A DNA stretch of 64,000 bases from Brenneria nigrifluens DSM 30175 = ATCC 13028 (GTDB lineage: Bacteria > Pseudomonadota > Gammaproteobacteria > Enterobacterales > Enterobacteriaceae), in NCBI RefSeq assembly GCF_005484965.1, contig NZ_CP034036.1, positions 2,170,001 to 2,234,000 of the forward strand. The letters are read 5' to 3'. A model generated the notes under the pieces. The model ran no database searches and was not told the DNA's origin. It saw only the letters and a program-made list of their open reading frames with translations. The translations under genes and the position numbers were made by a program. Each line of letters begins with the position of its first letter. Position 1 is the first letter of the stretch. Positions 48,264-58,100 of the stretch are shown here, piece by piece.

Positions 48264-49313
48264 ATGAAACGCGTACTAACCACGGCTTGCATAAGTCTTT
48301 TTCTGTCATTTCCCGTCACGGCGGAAACCGTCCGGCATGACTTTACCATCACCACTGAAGACGGCATCAGGATCTTCGTTCGTGAATTGCGTGACACTGA
48401 CGCAACGGCCGATCGGGGCCCTATGCTGATGGTCAATGGCGGCCGTTCAGGCGTGCTGGCCAGTTGGGACGTTGATGCTCCCGGCACGTCGGCGGCACAA
48501 GAGATTGCCAAGGCAGGACATCAGGTGTACCTGATGGATGTCCGGGGCTTTGGCCGCTCGGAGTTCCCTCCAGAGATGCATGACACATCCGAGGCGCGGA
48601 ACGGTCCCGTCGCCGTCCGGTCAAACGAAGCAGTGCGTGATATTGCAGCGGTAGTGACGGAGATCCGTCGTCGCCATCCTGGCGACAAGCGTCTGACCGC
48701 CATCGGCTGGGCGACCGGTTCCCAGTGGTTGGGCCACTATGCGTCGCTATATCCGGAACGGCTATCCCACCTGGTCTACTACAACGCGGCCTATGGCGGA
48801 CCAGCGGGCAGGTGGCAGCTTCAACAGGAATTCGGCGATCCGCAGCAGCCAACGGAACTGAACCGTTCACGGCACGGGGCCTACCGGTTTGCAACGGTCG
48901 ACAACTTGGTTGGCCGCTGGCGTGACGAAGGAATTGATGCGGCGTTCCTCGCTCGCTACGTGCAATTGTCGATGGAAGGTGATGTGACCGCCAACACACG
49001 CGAACCGCCCAGCTTCCGATTTCCGTCAGGCCCTACGGCCGACACGCTCAAGCTGGTCAACGGACGCCAAATCTTTGACGCGTCATTCATTCGCTCTCAT
49101 GTACTGATACTACGCTCGGAGCGGGAGTTCTGGTCACGTCCGACTGATGTAACCACACTGCGGTCGCATCTGACGAATGCGGCGTCGGTAGAGGTAGTCC
49201 AGATCGCCGGCGCATCGCATTATGTTCACCTGCAACCCACGGCGGATCGTCAGAAGTTCCTTAACGCCATACTGGCCTTCACGGCACCGCTTGCGAAAGG
49301 GGCGCATCCATAA
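48264..49313 (+). CDS. Secreted alpha/beta-hydrolase-fold protein with altered nucleophile elbow
   Basis: A 349-residue alpha/beta-hydrolase protein with a signal peptide (RVLTTACISLFLSFPVTA), so it acts in the periplasm or outside. The fold is clear from MLMVNGGRSGVLASWD, YLMDVRGFGRS and SHLVYYN. The elbow that normally reads G-x-S-x-G is GWATG, with Ala in the nucleophile place. The acid and base residues seem present (a late GASHYVHLQP histidine). It may be non-catalytic or use another residue. ATG 48264 follows GGGAG; an in-frame ATG at 48204 would bury the signal peptide. It is divergent from a LysR gene. Confidence 0.8.
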   Translation: MKRVLTTACISLFLSFPVTAETVRHDFTITTEDGIRIFVRELRDTDATADRGPMLMVNGGRSGVLASWDVDAPGTSAAQEIAKAGHQVYLMDVRGFGRSEFPPEMHDTSEARNGPVAVRSNEAVRDIAAVVTEIRRRHPGDKRLTAIGWATGSQWLGHYASLYPERLSHLVYYNAAYGGPAGRWQLQQEFGDPQQPTELNRSRHGAYRFATVDNLVGRWRDEGIDAAFLARYVQLSMEGDVTANTREPPSFRFPSGPTADTLKLVNGRQIFDASFIRSHVLILRSEREFWSRPTDVTTLRSHLTNAASVEVVQIAGASHYVHLQPTADRQKFLNAILAFTAPLAKGAHP

Positions 49314-49500
49314 CATCACATTCAGTCTACAATCCTTAATCGGGCAAAAAAAACGGCGAGGTGATAAATGGCAAGTGAAAAGGTAAAATTGCCTGGTATA
49401 AAGGAGAGTCAGCGCTTACTGAATTTTGAATCAGCCTCGCGTAAGGTTGGGTTCGTTACAATTTTGGCTGTGCCTTCATGATGCGAAGCGAGACATTATG

Positions 49501-49535
49501 AATAAGTATCCCCGGCATAGCCGGGGATACTTATT
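49501..49535. terminator. Strong bidirectional terminator after fyuA
   Basis: AATAAGTATCCCCGGC (49501-49516) and GCCGGGGATACTTATT (49520-49535) form a perfect 16-base stem with loop ATA. It ends the fyuA transcript (minus strand). The remaining gap 49314-49500 shows no gene. Confidence 0.85.
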
Positions 49536-49542
49536 TAAATGG

Positions 49543-51564
49543 TCAGAAGAAGTCAATTCGCGTATTGATACCTACGGTGCGGCCCATATTGACCTGCGCT
49601 ACGGCGCTGCTGCCGTTCATGTAGCCATAGGTACGGTAACGACGGTCGAACAGGTTATCGACGTAGACGGAAATATTCATCCGTTCAGACGCCTGCCAGC
49701 CCAGGCTGCTGTCCAGTGTGGCATAGGTGCCTTGCCGAAACTGATTGTCGCCATCAAAATAATGCGGCCCGACCAGATTGACCGCCAGTCGGGGCATCAG
49801 TGCGCCATAGCGGGTATCAATAACGCCGTTCAGACTACTTCCCGCGCCATAACGTGGTACAAACGGCACCCGATTGCCGTGATACAACTCACTGTCATTG
49901 GCGAATTCGGAACGGATCACATTGCCATTGATAGCCCATGACCAGCCTGGCGCAAACCGCCATTTCGCTTCAAGCTCAACGCCGGTTGCGTCGGCTTTAC
50001 CCGCATTGCTTAATGTTTGCATCCCGACCGGGCCAGAGTAGAGCTGCATGTCTTTGGTGTGAGTATAAAACGTCGCGGCTTGCAGCGTGACATCCGCGGT
50101 TTCGTAGCGTGTGCCAAGTTCATAGTTGATGGATTTCTCTGCGACGAATGGTTTGGCATCAAGACCCGCGGTAGGAACGATGTTGTATCCGGAAGGTTTA
50201 TATCCCTGCGCTACACGGGTATAAACTCTCCAGTCGTCAGTCAGCATATAGCCTGCGGATAGCTGCCCGAGCACCTGATCGTCATTGCTCTTACCACTGT
50301 CGCCAAATGGGTTACCGAGCACGCTGCCCTGGTATTGCGTACTGGCCTTATCATGAGAGAAGCGAACGCCGCCGCCGAGATCGAACCGCTCGGTCAAATG
50401 CCAGGTCAGGTCGCTGTAGGCGGCCAGGGTTTCAGCGGTGGTATAGCCGGTGCTATTTAAATAAGGCATTGTCGGCATGTCGTAGGTTGAATTTAACTTC
50501 TCGCGGGTATTTTGCCGATAGAGTCCAAAAACCATATCGACGGTACGCGCGTCGCCCCAGGTTGCGGCGCGTAACTCCTGCACATCCTGATTCCAGCGTT
50601 GGGGCATATTGACGATCAACGAACCGGAAGGGAAAGTCCGTGAATAATGCTGCTGCTGCCAGGCGCTGATCAGGTTGAAAACCCAATTATCGGTGGTGTA
50701 TTTGCCGCTCAGCGTTTGGCTGTCAGTACAGCGACGTATATACGGGTCCGGTGAGCCATCGCCGAACGCCAGATTACGGCCTTTAATATCATGCCATGCC
50801 ACATAGGCGTCCTGGGTGGCGCGGGTACATTCGCGTGAGGCTGCAAAGCCCATTTCCCAGGGTTGGTCGTCCGGCGCCAGACGCAATTTCACATTCCCTA
50901 CGCTGGCGCGGGTGCCGCCTAAATCGTCGCTTCCCGTCGCGGGGTTAATCATGTCGCCGTCATCAACCTGGCGTAACAGGGTAACGCTGCCGTACAGTAG
51001 GCCATCCTGTATTGGGCCGCTAAGATTGAACTTACTTCGATAACTGTCGCGGCTGCTGACGCCGCCTTCAATATAGCCGCGCGGCGTGCTGTCCGGCTGC
51101 TGCGTGACGATGTTGATGATCCCGCCCTGAGCGCTTTTTCCATATAACGTCCCCTGCGGGCCACGCAGTAACTCCACGCTTTGCACATCGGTGAGCGCCT
51201 GGATGGTGCTGGTGGAAAGCTGGGGAACGCCATCGACATACAGGGTGACGGCGGGGTTATAGAAGTCCTGCGCTGAAGAGACGCCGCGTAGCGAGATCGT
51301 CGAAAAAAGCATGTTGCCGCTATTTTCAATATTGAGTCCAGGCAAGACCGTGGGGAGTTTATCGCTTGTGGTGACGCCGGCATTGCTTAACTCCGGCGCG
51401 CTGACAACGGTAGAGGAGACATTGTTGGCTGATGCCGAGCGGGAAGATTGTTTACTGGCGGTAACCACCAGCGTGCTTTCATCTTGCTGTGAAGTTTGGG
51501 CATTAGCAATGGCGGGGAGCAATAATCCCCCCAAGGCCAGAGGATAAAACCGTGTTATGTTCAT
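49543..51564 (-). CDS. fyuA: FyuA, yersiniabactin/pesticin outer-membrane receptor
   Basis: TonB-dependent receptor of 673 residues, the same length as Yersinia FyuA, importing ferric yersiniabactin. A signal peptide (FYPLALGGLLLPAIANA) is followed by a TonB box (STLVVTA), the plug domain (about 35-165; LRGVSSAQDFYNPAVTLYVD, LLRGPQGTLYGKSAQGGI) and a 22-strand barrel that ends in VGINTRIDFF with terminal Phe. Overall sequence agrees closely with my memory of FyuA. A Fur box lies 56-74 bases upstream, so it is expected to be iron-repressed. Confidence 0.96.
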   Translation of the reverse strand: MNITRFYPLALGGLLLPAIANAQTSQQDESTLVVTASKQSSRSASANNVSSTVVSAPELSNAGVTTSDKLPTVLPGLNIENSGNMLFSTISLRGVSSAQDFYNPAVTLYVDGVPQLSTSTIQALTDVQSVELLRGPQGTLYGKSAQGGIINIVTQQPDSTPRGYIEGGVSSRDSYRSKFNLSGPIQDGLLYGSVTLLRQVDDGDMINPATGSDDLGGTRASVGNVKLRLAPDDQPWEMGFAASRECTRATQDAYVAWHDIKGRNLAFGDGSPDPYIRRCTDSQTLSGKYTTDNWVFNLISAWQQQHYSRTFPSGSLIVNMPQRWNQDVQELRAATWGDARTVDMVFGLYRQNTREKLNSTYDMPTMPYLNSTGYTTAETLAAYSDLTWHLTERFDLGGGVRFSHDKASTQYQGSVLGNPFGDSGKSNDDQVLGQLSAGYMLTDDWRVYTRVAQGYKPSGYNIVPTAGLDAKPFVAEKSINYELGTRYETADVTLQAATFYTHTKDMQLYSGPVGMQTLSNAGKADATGVELEAKWRFAPGWSWAINGNVIRSEFANDSELYHGNRVPFVPRYGAGSSLNGVIDTRYGALMPRLAVNLVGPHYFDGDNQFRQGTYATLDSSLGWQASERMNISVYVDNLFDRRYRTYGYMNGSSAVAQVNMGRTVGINTRIDFF

Positions 51565-51619
51565 GGTTGTGAGTCCCTGTAAGATGGCGAAACGCCAAAA
51601 ATAGCGACAATGGTGAATT

Positions 51620-51638
51620 GAAAATGATAACTATTTCC
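51620..51638 (-). promoter_or_regulatory. Fur box upstream of fyuA
   Basis: GAAAATGATAACTATTTCC agrees with the 19-base Fur consensus at 14 positions. It lies 56 bases before fyuA, as in known yersiniabactin loci. Confidence 0.7.
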
Positions 51639-51650
51639 AATAGTGGTGCT

Positions 51651-51684
51651 ACCCGAAACGGGTTTATTTCAACCTGTTTCGGGT
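51651..51684. terminator. Hairpin between ybtE and fyuA
   Basis: ACCCGAAAC...GGTT (51651-51664) pairs with AACC...GTTTCGGGT (51671-51684) around a six-base loop with one unpaired base on each arm. It follows ybtE and may stop or attenuate the irp operon before fyuA. No T-run is seen. Confidence 0.55.
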
Positions 51685-51694
51685 CGGTTTGTGC

Positions 51695-53272
51695 TTATTG
51701 GGCAGTATTGCGATGACGGTCGACGGCGAGTGCTGTCAGGCGCTTTTTATCTATCTTCCCGACGGCGGTGAGCGGCCAGTGGCTCAGGAACTCTATTTGG
51801 TCAGGAATTTTCCACGCGCTGAGTCCCATATTGTTCAACTGTTGACGCAGTTGCTGGTAGTCAGATGGTGTTTGTTGCGCAATGACAAAAGCGCAAATCC
51901 GCTCGCCAAGGAGCGTGTCCGGCGCGGCAACCACGGCGCAATCTTTCACTTCCACTAAACGCATCAGTACCGATTCAATTTCAGCGGCGGCTATTTTTTC
52001 TCCGGCGCGATTGATCTGCTCTTTTATGCGCCCCTCAACGTGCAGGTTCCCCGCCTCATCCATCCTGACATTGTCGCCTGTACGGTAAAACCTTTGCGCA
52101 GTAAAGGCCTGCGCATTGTGAGCGGGGGCGCGGTAATAGCCGGAAATGGTATAAGGGCCGCGCGTTAACAACTGCCCGGTTTCGCCCGGCGCGACATCAT
52201 TCTCGTCTTCATCAACGATTCGGACCTCATCCAGGGGGGACAAAGGGCGCCCCTGGCTGTGGAGAACGGTTGCACGCGGATCGTCCAGCCGGGTAAAACA
52301 GAGCAGGCCTTCCGCCATACCGAAGACCTGTTGCAGGGTACAGTCAAACGTCGCGATAACCTGCTCAGCAAGCGTCGGGTCGAGCCGGGCGCCGCCCACC
52401 TGAATGACGCGCAGCGAAGAGAGATCGCTGTGTTCCCACTCCCTGGCCTGCATCCATAATTGCGCCAGCGCCGGAACCAGCGCGATGTGAGTCACCCTTT
52501 CATGAGCGATTAAAGGCATCACTTCATCGCAACTGGCGCTGTCGGCCAGCACAACTTTTCCGCCGCAGGAAAGTGTCCCCAAAATACCCGGGCAGGCCAG
52601 CGGAAAGTTATGCGCCACGGGGAGGACGGCGAGATACACGCTCTGTTGATTGATGCCGCACAGTTCAGCAGAAGCGCTGAAGTTATAGCTATAGTCGGCA
52701 TGCCTGCGCGGGATAAGTTTTGGCGTACCTGTAGTGCCGCCTGAGAGTAGCAGCAGCGCGGTGCCGGAAACATCAGGCAGCGGCCACTCCTGTCGCTCAC
52801 CGCGAAGGGAGAAGAGAGGCGTAAAATCGTTGCTTACGCTCTCTTCCTCGGACAGAACATGACGCAAGCAGGCGTGTTTTTGCGTCATCTGCCGTGCCAG
52901 CTCTGCGTGGTTTTCCCCGTGAATAACGTAAGCTACGGGTTGCGCCAGCTCAATCAGCGCGTCGATATCCAGCGCCCGCTGGGAGGGCATCGCCAGAACG
53001 GGGATAACGCCCATTCTTAACAAGGCAAACAGCAGGATCACAAACGCGTTGCCGTTGGGAAGCTGGACAATCACATGTTCCCCCGGACGTAAGCCCAGTG
53101 ATGAGAGTCCTGCGGCAAGCTCATCTACCCGTGCATCGAGCGCGCGGTAGGTTAGCGAACCCTTTGCATCAACGACGGCAATTCGCGAGGCATAACGTGC
53201 CGCCCAGCGGCGCAACTGTTCGGCAATGGGTAAGGGATACTGTTTAATCAGGGATTCAAAGGAGGAATGCAT
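51695..53272 (-). CDS. ybtE: YbtE (Irp5), salicyl-AMP ligase
   Basis: Activates salicylate with ATP and loads it onto HMWP2, the first step of yersiniabactin assembly. The 525-residue protein is a stand-alone adenylation enzyme with the A3 loop LLLLSGGTTGTPKLIPR, the core HNFPLACPG and GMAEGLLCFTR, YRTGD and the lysine-bearing INRAGEKIAAAEIE and VGKIDKKRL regions. Length equals Yersinia YbtE. It starts four bases after the ybtT stop. Confidence 0.96.
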   Translation of the reverse strand: MHSSFESLIKQYPLPIAEQLRRWAARYASRIAVVDAKGSLTYRALDARVDELAAGLSSLGLRPGEHVIVQLPNGNAFVILLFALLRMGVIPVLAMPSQRALDIDALIELAQPVAYVIHGENHAELARQMTQKHACLRHVLSEEESVSNDFTPLFSLRGERQEWPLPDVSGTALLLLSGGTTGTPKLIPRRHADYSYNFSASAELCGINQQSVYLAVLPVAHNFPLACPGILGTLSCGGKVVLADSASCDEVMPLIAHERVTHIALVPALAQLWMQAREWEHSDLSSLRVIQVGGARLDPTLAEQVIATFDCTLQQVFGMAEGLLCFTRLDDPRATVLHSQGRPLSPLDEVRIVDEDENDVAPGETGQLLTRGPYTISGYYRAPAHNAQAFTAQRFYRTGDNVRMDEAGNLHVEGRIKEQINRAGEKIAAAEIESVLMRLVEVKDCAVVAAPDTLLGERICAFVIAQQTPSDYQQLRQQLNNMGLSAWKIPDQIEFLSHWPLTAVGKIDKKRLTALAVDRHRNTAQ

Positions 53273-53275
53273 GCG

Positions 53276-54079
53276 TCACCTTTTTGAAGCGTCGGGCTGT
53301 TTTTGCAAATCGGTTATTGCAGAAAATGCGCGGGAAAAATGGCGGACAATCTCAGTAAAAAAGGACTGGGATTGTTGGATGGGATAAAAATGGTCGCCGT
53401 TAATCACGACAGGACCTGCAACGCTGGCCAGCCACTGCCGCCAGGCATCGACCTGCTGCCGGGAGGCTTCCCGATCGTGGCTGCCGCGCAGCAACAGCGC
53501 AGGGGTGCGAAGCGGCGGATAAACCCCGGGCGAGTCGTAGTGATAGCGCTCCGTCGCATAAAAATCAGCGCGGAGCAAAGGAAGAAACAGCGACATTAAC
53601 TCCTTGTTTTCCCGCAATTCTGGAGAGCATCCGCCAATATCTATCAGCTCAGCGATAAAGTCGGCATCATCGCGGTGGCTGAGTTGGCGTTCGGAATGCA
53701 GATGAGGGGCATGGCACCCGGAAATAATTAGCCCTTGCGGCTCATGCCCCCGTTGTTCCAGAAGTCGGCAGGTTTCAAACGCCACCTGAGCCCCCATACT
53801 GTGCCCGGCGAGTAAAAGCGGAGTGTCAGGCGATACTGTCTCTTCCAGTTCGTTCGCCAGCAGCGCCGCCAGTTGCGTAATACTTCTGACCGCCGCCAGA
53901 TGGCGAAGGCGATCGCGCCCCGGCCAGGTCACCAGGGAAAGCGCGATATTCTCCATTTGCTTCTCTCGCCAGTGGCGAAAGGCGCTACTGCCGCCGCCGG
54001 CAAAAGGGCACATAACCAGATGTGCAGTACCGGCGTTCCTGGCAGGCCACAGCGGGGTACACATTGCAGATTGAATCAC
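53276..54079 (-). CDS. ybtT: YbtT (Irp4), type II thioesterase
   Basis: Editing thioesterase (267 residues) that clears misprimed carrier domains of the yersiniabactin synthetases. The catalytic serine is in LLAGHSMGAQVAF; the acid and base are expected in RGSHDREASR and in NGDHFYPI. The ATG overlaps the ybtU stop (ATGA), so translation is coupled. Confidence 0.95.
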   Translation of the reverse strand: MIQSAMCTPLWPARNAGTAHLVMCPFAGGGSSAFRHWREKQMENIALSLVTWPGRDRLRHLAAVRSITQLAALLANELEETVSPDTPLLLAGHSMGAQVAFETCRLLEQRGHEPQGLIISGCHAPHLHSERQLSHRDDADFIAELIDIGGCSPELRENKELMSLFLPLLRADFYATERYHYDSPGVYPPLRTPALLLRGSHDREASRQQVDAWRQWLASVAGPVVINGDHFYPIQQSQSFFTEIVRHFSRAFSAITDLQKQPDASKR

Positions 54080-55173
54080 AGCGCCTCCTTATCATCATCG
54101 TAGAAACTGGCTAACCGCTCGTGGCGCGGCGGCGTAAGGCGCCTGATCTCGGCATCGCCGGTCTTATGCAAAATCAATTGCCATAAACGTGACAGCGCGA
54201 CCTGATGATCGCCGTGACAGGCCGCTGGCGGATGTTCGCCCGCCAGATGGATACGCAGTTGCTGTAGCAACCAACTGACGCCCTCCGGCCCGGCGGTTTC
54301 ACAGCCATCACGCCAGGTCAGAGGCGCTGCGCTGCGCGTCATCGCCGGCGGATCGAGCAGAATCTCCGGCCTACGGTAGAGACTGTGGACATTCTCCTGG
54401 TGTTCTGCGACGAACAGGCTGGATGACCAGATGACGGGACCGTAGCTCGCCTCCAGCGAAAGATGGCCTTCCGGCCAGCCCAGCAGCAGGCGGTGCATGA
54501 TAAGGCTATGCATATCCGGATCGTCAGGGTCGAGATAGCGCTGAAGCAGCAGGCAGGCTTCCCCCTCCGGCCAGAAGAGTCTCAGGCAGTGAAAATCGGT
54601 AAAGCCGCCGACCAGGTCGCACTCCACGGTGGAAGCATCAATCCCCAGAGCCAGCAGCAACATATCCAGAGAGGAGTAGAGCAACTGTCGACTGGTAGTG
54701 GAGTGGACAACCGGCGGCGCTTTAGCCAAACAGCGACGCAGTTGCTGCGCATCGCTGAGCCATGTGCGTCCTGCGCGCGTATGCGCATAAAAAGTGTTTA
54801 CCCAATAGCAGCAGCCCTGTTCCTGCGCCAGCGTTTGCAATGAAATGATGTCATCCGGATGGAGGGGATGTTCCTGAATGACGTGTACGCCGCGCGTCAG
54901 AAAGTGTCTGGCAAGCTGCGTACCCGTCCCGCCGGCGACGGTCGAACGAACGACAATACAGGCGATATCCGGCATCTCCGTTATCTGTTCCGGAGAGGTA
55001 TACAGTGGAATGCCAAACGCATGGGCCAGCTCTCTTGCGCGCGAACTTCCCCGAGCCAGCAGGCCAACCAGTTCCAGCCCCTCCAGGGGCTGCATAAAGG
55101 CATTCAGGTACATTTCGCCAAATTTGGCGCCCACAATCAGTACGCGTTGTTTTGGGGAGGCGGACTGCATCAT
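54076..55173 (-). CDS. ybtU: YbtU (Irp3), thiazolinyl reductase
   Basis: NADPH-dependent reductase that converts the middle thiazoline of yersiniabactin to thiazolidine. The 365-residue protein begins near QRVLIVGAKFGEMYLNAFMQ, the nucleotide-binding region, and includes IACIVVRSTVAGGTGTQLA and HVIQEHPLHPDD. ATG 55173 overlaps the irp1 stop; a second ATG one codon later is possible. Upstream in-frame codons belong to irp1 territory and are not used. Confidence 0.95.
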   Translation of the reverse strand: MMQSASPKQRVLIVGAKFGEMYLNAFMQPLEGLELVGLLARGSSRARELAHAFGIPLYTSPEQITEMPDIACIVVRSTVAGGTGTQLARHFLTRGVHVIQEHPLHPDDIISLQTLAQEQGCCYWVNTFYAHTRAGRTWLSDAQQLRRCLAKAPPVVHSTTSRQLLYSSLDMLLLALGIDASTVECDLVGGFTDFHCLRLFWPEGEACLLLQRYLDPDDPDMHSLIMHRLLLGWPEGHLSLEASYGPVIWSSSLFVAEHQENVHSLYRRPEILLDPPAMTRSAAPLTWRDGCETAGPEGVSWLLQQLRIHLAGEHPPAACHGDHQVALSRLWQLILHKTGDAEIRRLTPPRHERLASFYDDDKEAL

Positions 55174-58100
55174 AACGTGTTCTCCGGTTGCTTTGAGGTT
55201 GCGCAAAGCCAGCGCTTAATGTGTTGCGCACAAGCCTGAACGTGAGGGGCCTCCATCATGATTTGCCAGTGGCTGGCTTCAATCGAATAGTCGTCGGCGT
55301 TGTTTATCCAGGTCTGCCACTCGGTTTCAACTGGCGTCCAGTGCGCGGGTCTCCCTGCGGCATACACAATGAGACCGGGGACGGGAACGGTTTCACCCGG
55401 CGTATGCTCAGTCAGCAAACGCAGCAGATGAGCGATGTTGTCGAGCCACGTTTCTGCCGCTTGCAGCGTCAGGTTTTGCGACACCATACCGGCCGCTTTG
55501 GCGAGTCCGATAAAGTCGGCAAGCTGGCTGGCGGGCGCCTGTTGGTCGAAATGTTCTGGCAGCGCCAGAGGCGTTTGTCCTTCGGCTAACAGACGCAGCA
55601 GGGCTGCCCGGTTTTCGCAACAGAAATCCTGTCGGCACACGGGATCGATTAACGCGATCCGAACCTGCTCGCCTTTGGCGTAAAGGCGCTGTGCGGCGCC
55701 CGCCGCAAGAAAAGCGCCATAAGACCATCCCGCCAGCACATAAGGGCCGTGAGGCTGCTGACGGCGGATGCACTCGGCATACTCATCGATCATCTGATCA
55801 AGCGTTGCAAAGCGCCGCGGCGATTTTGCCTGCAGGCCGAAAACGCGCGTATTCAGCGCGCTGGAGAGCGGCAGCCAGGCGCTGATATCGCCGTCCGAAG
55901 CGTGGAAGACGAACAGGGTTTCGTCGCCATCGCCCTGGCAAATGGGGACAGGGTTGTCCTCTCCCGACGAACAGGCCTGCAAATGGGCGCAGAAGTCGCT
56001 CAGCGTCGAATGGGTGAACAGATCCTGAAGGTTGGCCCTGGCAATCCCTCTTTGGTTCAACTGCGCGACCATCCTTGTCGCCATCAGACTGTCGCCACCC
56101 AACTCGAAAAAGTCGTGATGTCTTGCTACGGGGCGAGACAGTAGCGCTTGCCAGAGTTCTGCCACCTGTTTCTCCTGCGCCGGATTTCCCTCAGCGGCTG
56201 ACGTAGGTTCGGCTGGCTCAATCCGCGCAGCAGACTGTGCCCGTAGCGGGGTAAAGAGCTCCTCTCTCTGACGGATCTGTAATCCGGGCAGGCCAGTACC
56301 AAAACGCTGCTGTAAATAGCGGCTCACGGCCGCTTTATCCGGACGATTTACGCCGGGCGAGCGCGCCACCAGCAGATGCTGGCGCAGCGGCGACGATTGC
56401 TGCGCAGGCCAGGCCAGTTCGTTTTCAAACCCGGCCTGAACAAGAACCTCCTGCCATGCGGAGCGGGTGAGCATCGGTTTCTCGTCCCGGCGGCGGAAAT
56501 CGCGGTATCCGCTTAGTCCCTCAATAAAGCCCACGCTCGCCAGCTGGAATACGCTGTTTCGCTCCGTCGCTTCAACGATCAGCAAACGTCCGCCCGCCTT
56601 CAACAACAGTCTTAATCTGCGCAAGGCCTGGACGACATGGCTGGCGTCGTGCAGCACATTGGCGGCAACGATCAGATCGTAACCCTCTTCAGGGTGAGCC
56701 GTGAAATCCAGCGGCTGGTTGATGTCGAATAAGGCATAAGACACTCGTGATTCATCGCGGAAATACTCTCTGGCATCGTTGAGGAACTGCACGGAGACGT
56801 CCGTGAAGTGGTACGACTGTCGCGTGTTCCGCGTGGCCGTCAGCATTGGCGCGGTGGTGGCCGCGGTTCCGGCGCCAACCTCCAGAATTCGTTCTGCGCC
56901 GCACAAGGCGGCGATCTGCGCGGCATAGCGATTCAGGCAGGCGCTGGCGGGGTTGTCGCGATACAGCGCGTCGGTGACGCTATGCTGCTCGTTGAACAGT
57001 AATTCCAGCGGTGAACAATGCCCGGAGAAGAGGGCGTCGTGCCGGGCGATACAGGTTTCCAGATACTGCGCCAGCGCCTGGCTCCATTGGCTTTCCGGGC
57101 ACGCTTGCTGCGGGGCGGGAATGTCGCTGAGCGGAATGCGGCAACGCCAGATTTCCCCCTCGCGGATTAACCACTCTTTTTGCGTCAGAGAGTGTAGCCA
57201 CTGGCGCAGCAGGCGCTGGTAAGACGCTTGCGCGGCAAGCGCCTGCATCATTTCGGTAAAGCGATGGGCCATCTCCGGCGCGGTGAACAGGCCGTGGCGA
57301 TTTAGCGTTGCGGCAATCCCCTGCAAGGCGCGCGCCTCCAGCCAGCGCCAGGTCGCATCCAGCTCATCAAGCTGCGCCTGCTCAGGTAAAGGCTGCGCCA
57401 GTTGGGCGAGGGCAGGCTCATCAGGAATCGCCGCTGATGGCGACGGATCGTCGGCCATTACAAAATCCAGCGTCAATGAATCTTCGGCGGTCATTTCCGC
57501 TCTGGCCTGTAGGATGCCGGGGAATTCGAGCGTCGCCTGCTCAATATCCCGCAGATCGTAGTCGGTACGGGCATTCAGCGGCCAGCGCTGGCGGGAAATG
57601 TGTTCAGCCACATTGTTCAGGCTTTCCGGGCGGGCAATGACGGTCTGCAATAAAGTGCAATAGTCATTAAACATGGCCTCAGCAACGCCAGGCTTCAGCA
57701 CATTGTCCATGCAGTACCAGCTAAAAATCAGCTCGCCATCACTCTCCATGACCTGATGATCCAGCCAGACCTGCGGCGTTTGCGTAAACACATAGCAGGG
57801 TTCGCCGAGTAGATGGCTCATCGCCTGATCGATGGTCATACCTTCCAGCGTCATCCCCAGCATGCTGGTGAACACCACCGGCATAAGCGGTTGACGCTGC
57901 GACCCGCGCAGGCGGCCCAGCTCACGGATCACCTCAACGCCGTTCATTTCACTATGCGCCATGTTTTGCCAGAGGCGCTGTTGGGTCTGTTGCATCTGCT
58001 TTTGCAACGTCACCGGCGTTGAGAAGCTAAAATCGACCAGCGTGACGGAGGTGAAATCACCAATCAACTGGTTGATTTGCGGATGGATCGGCCGGCGATT

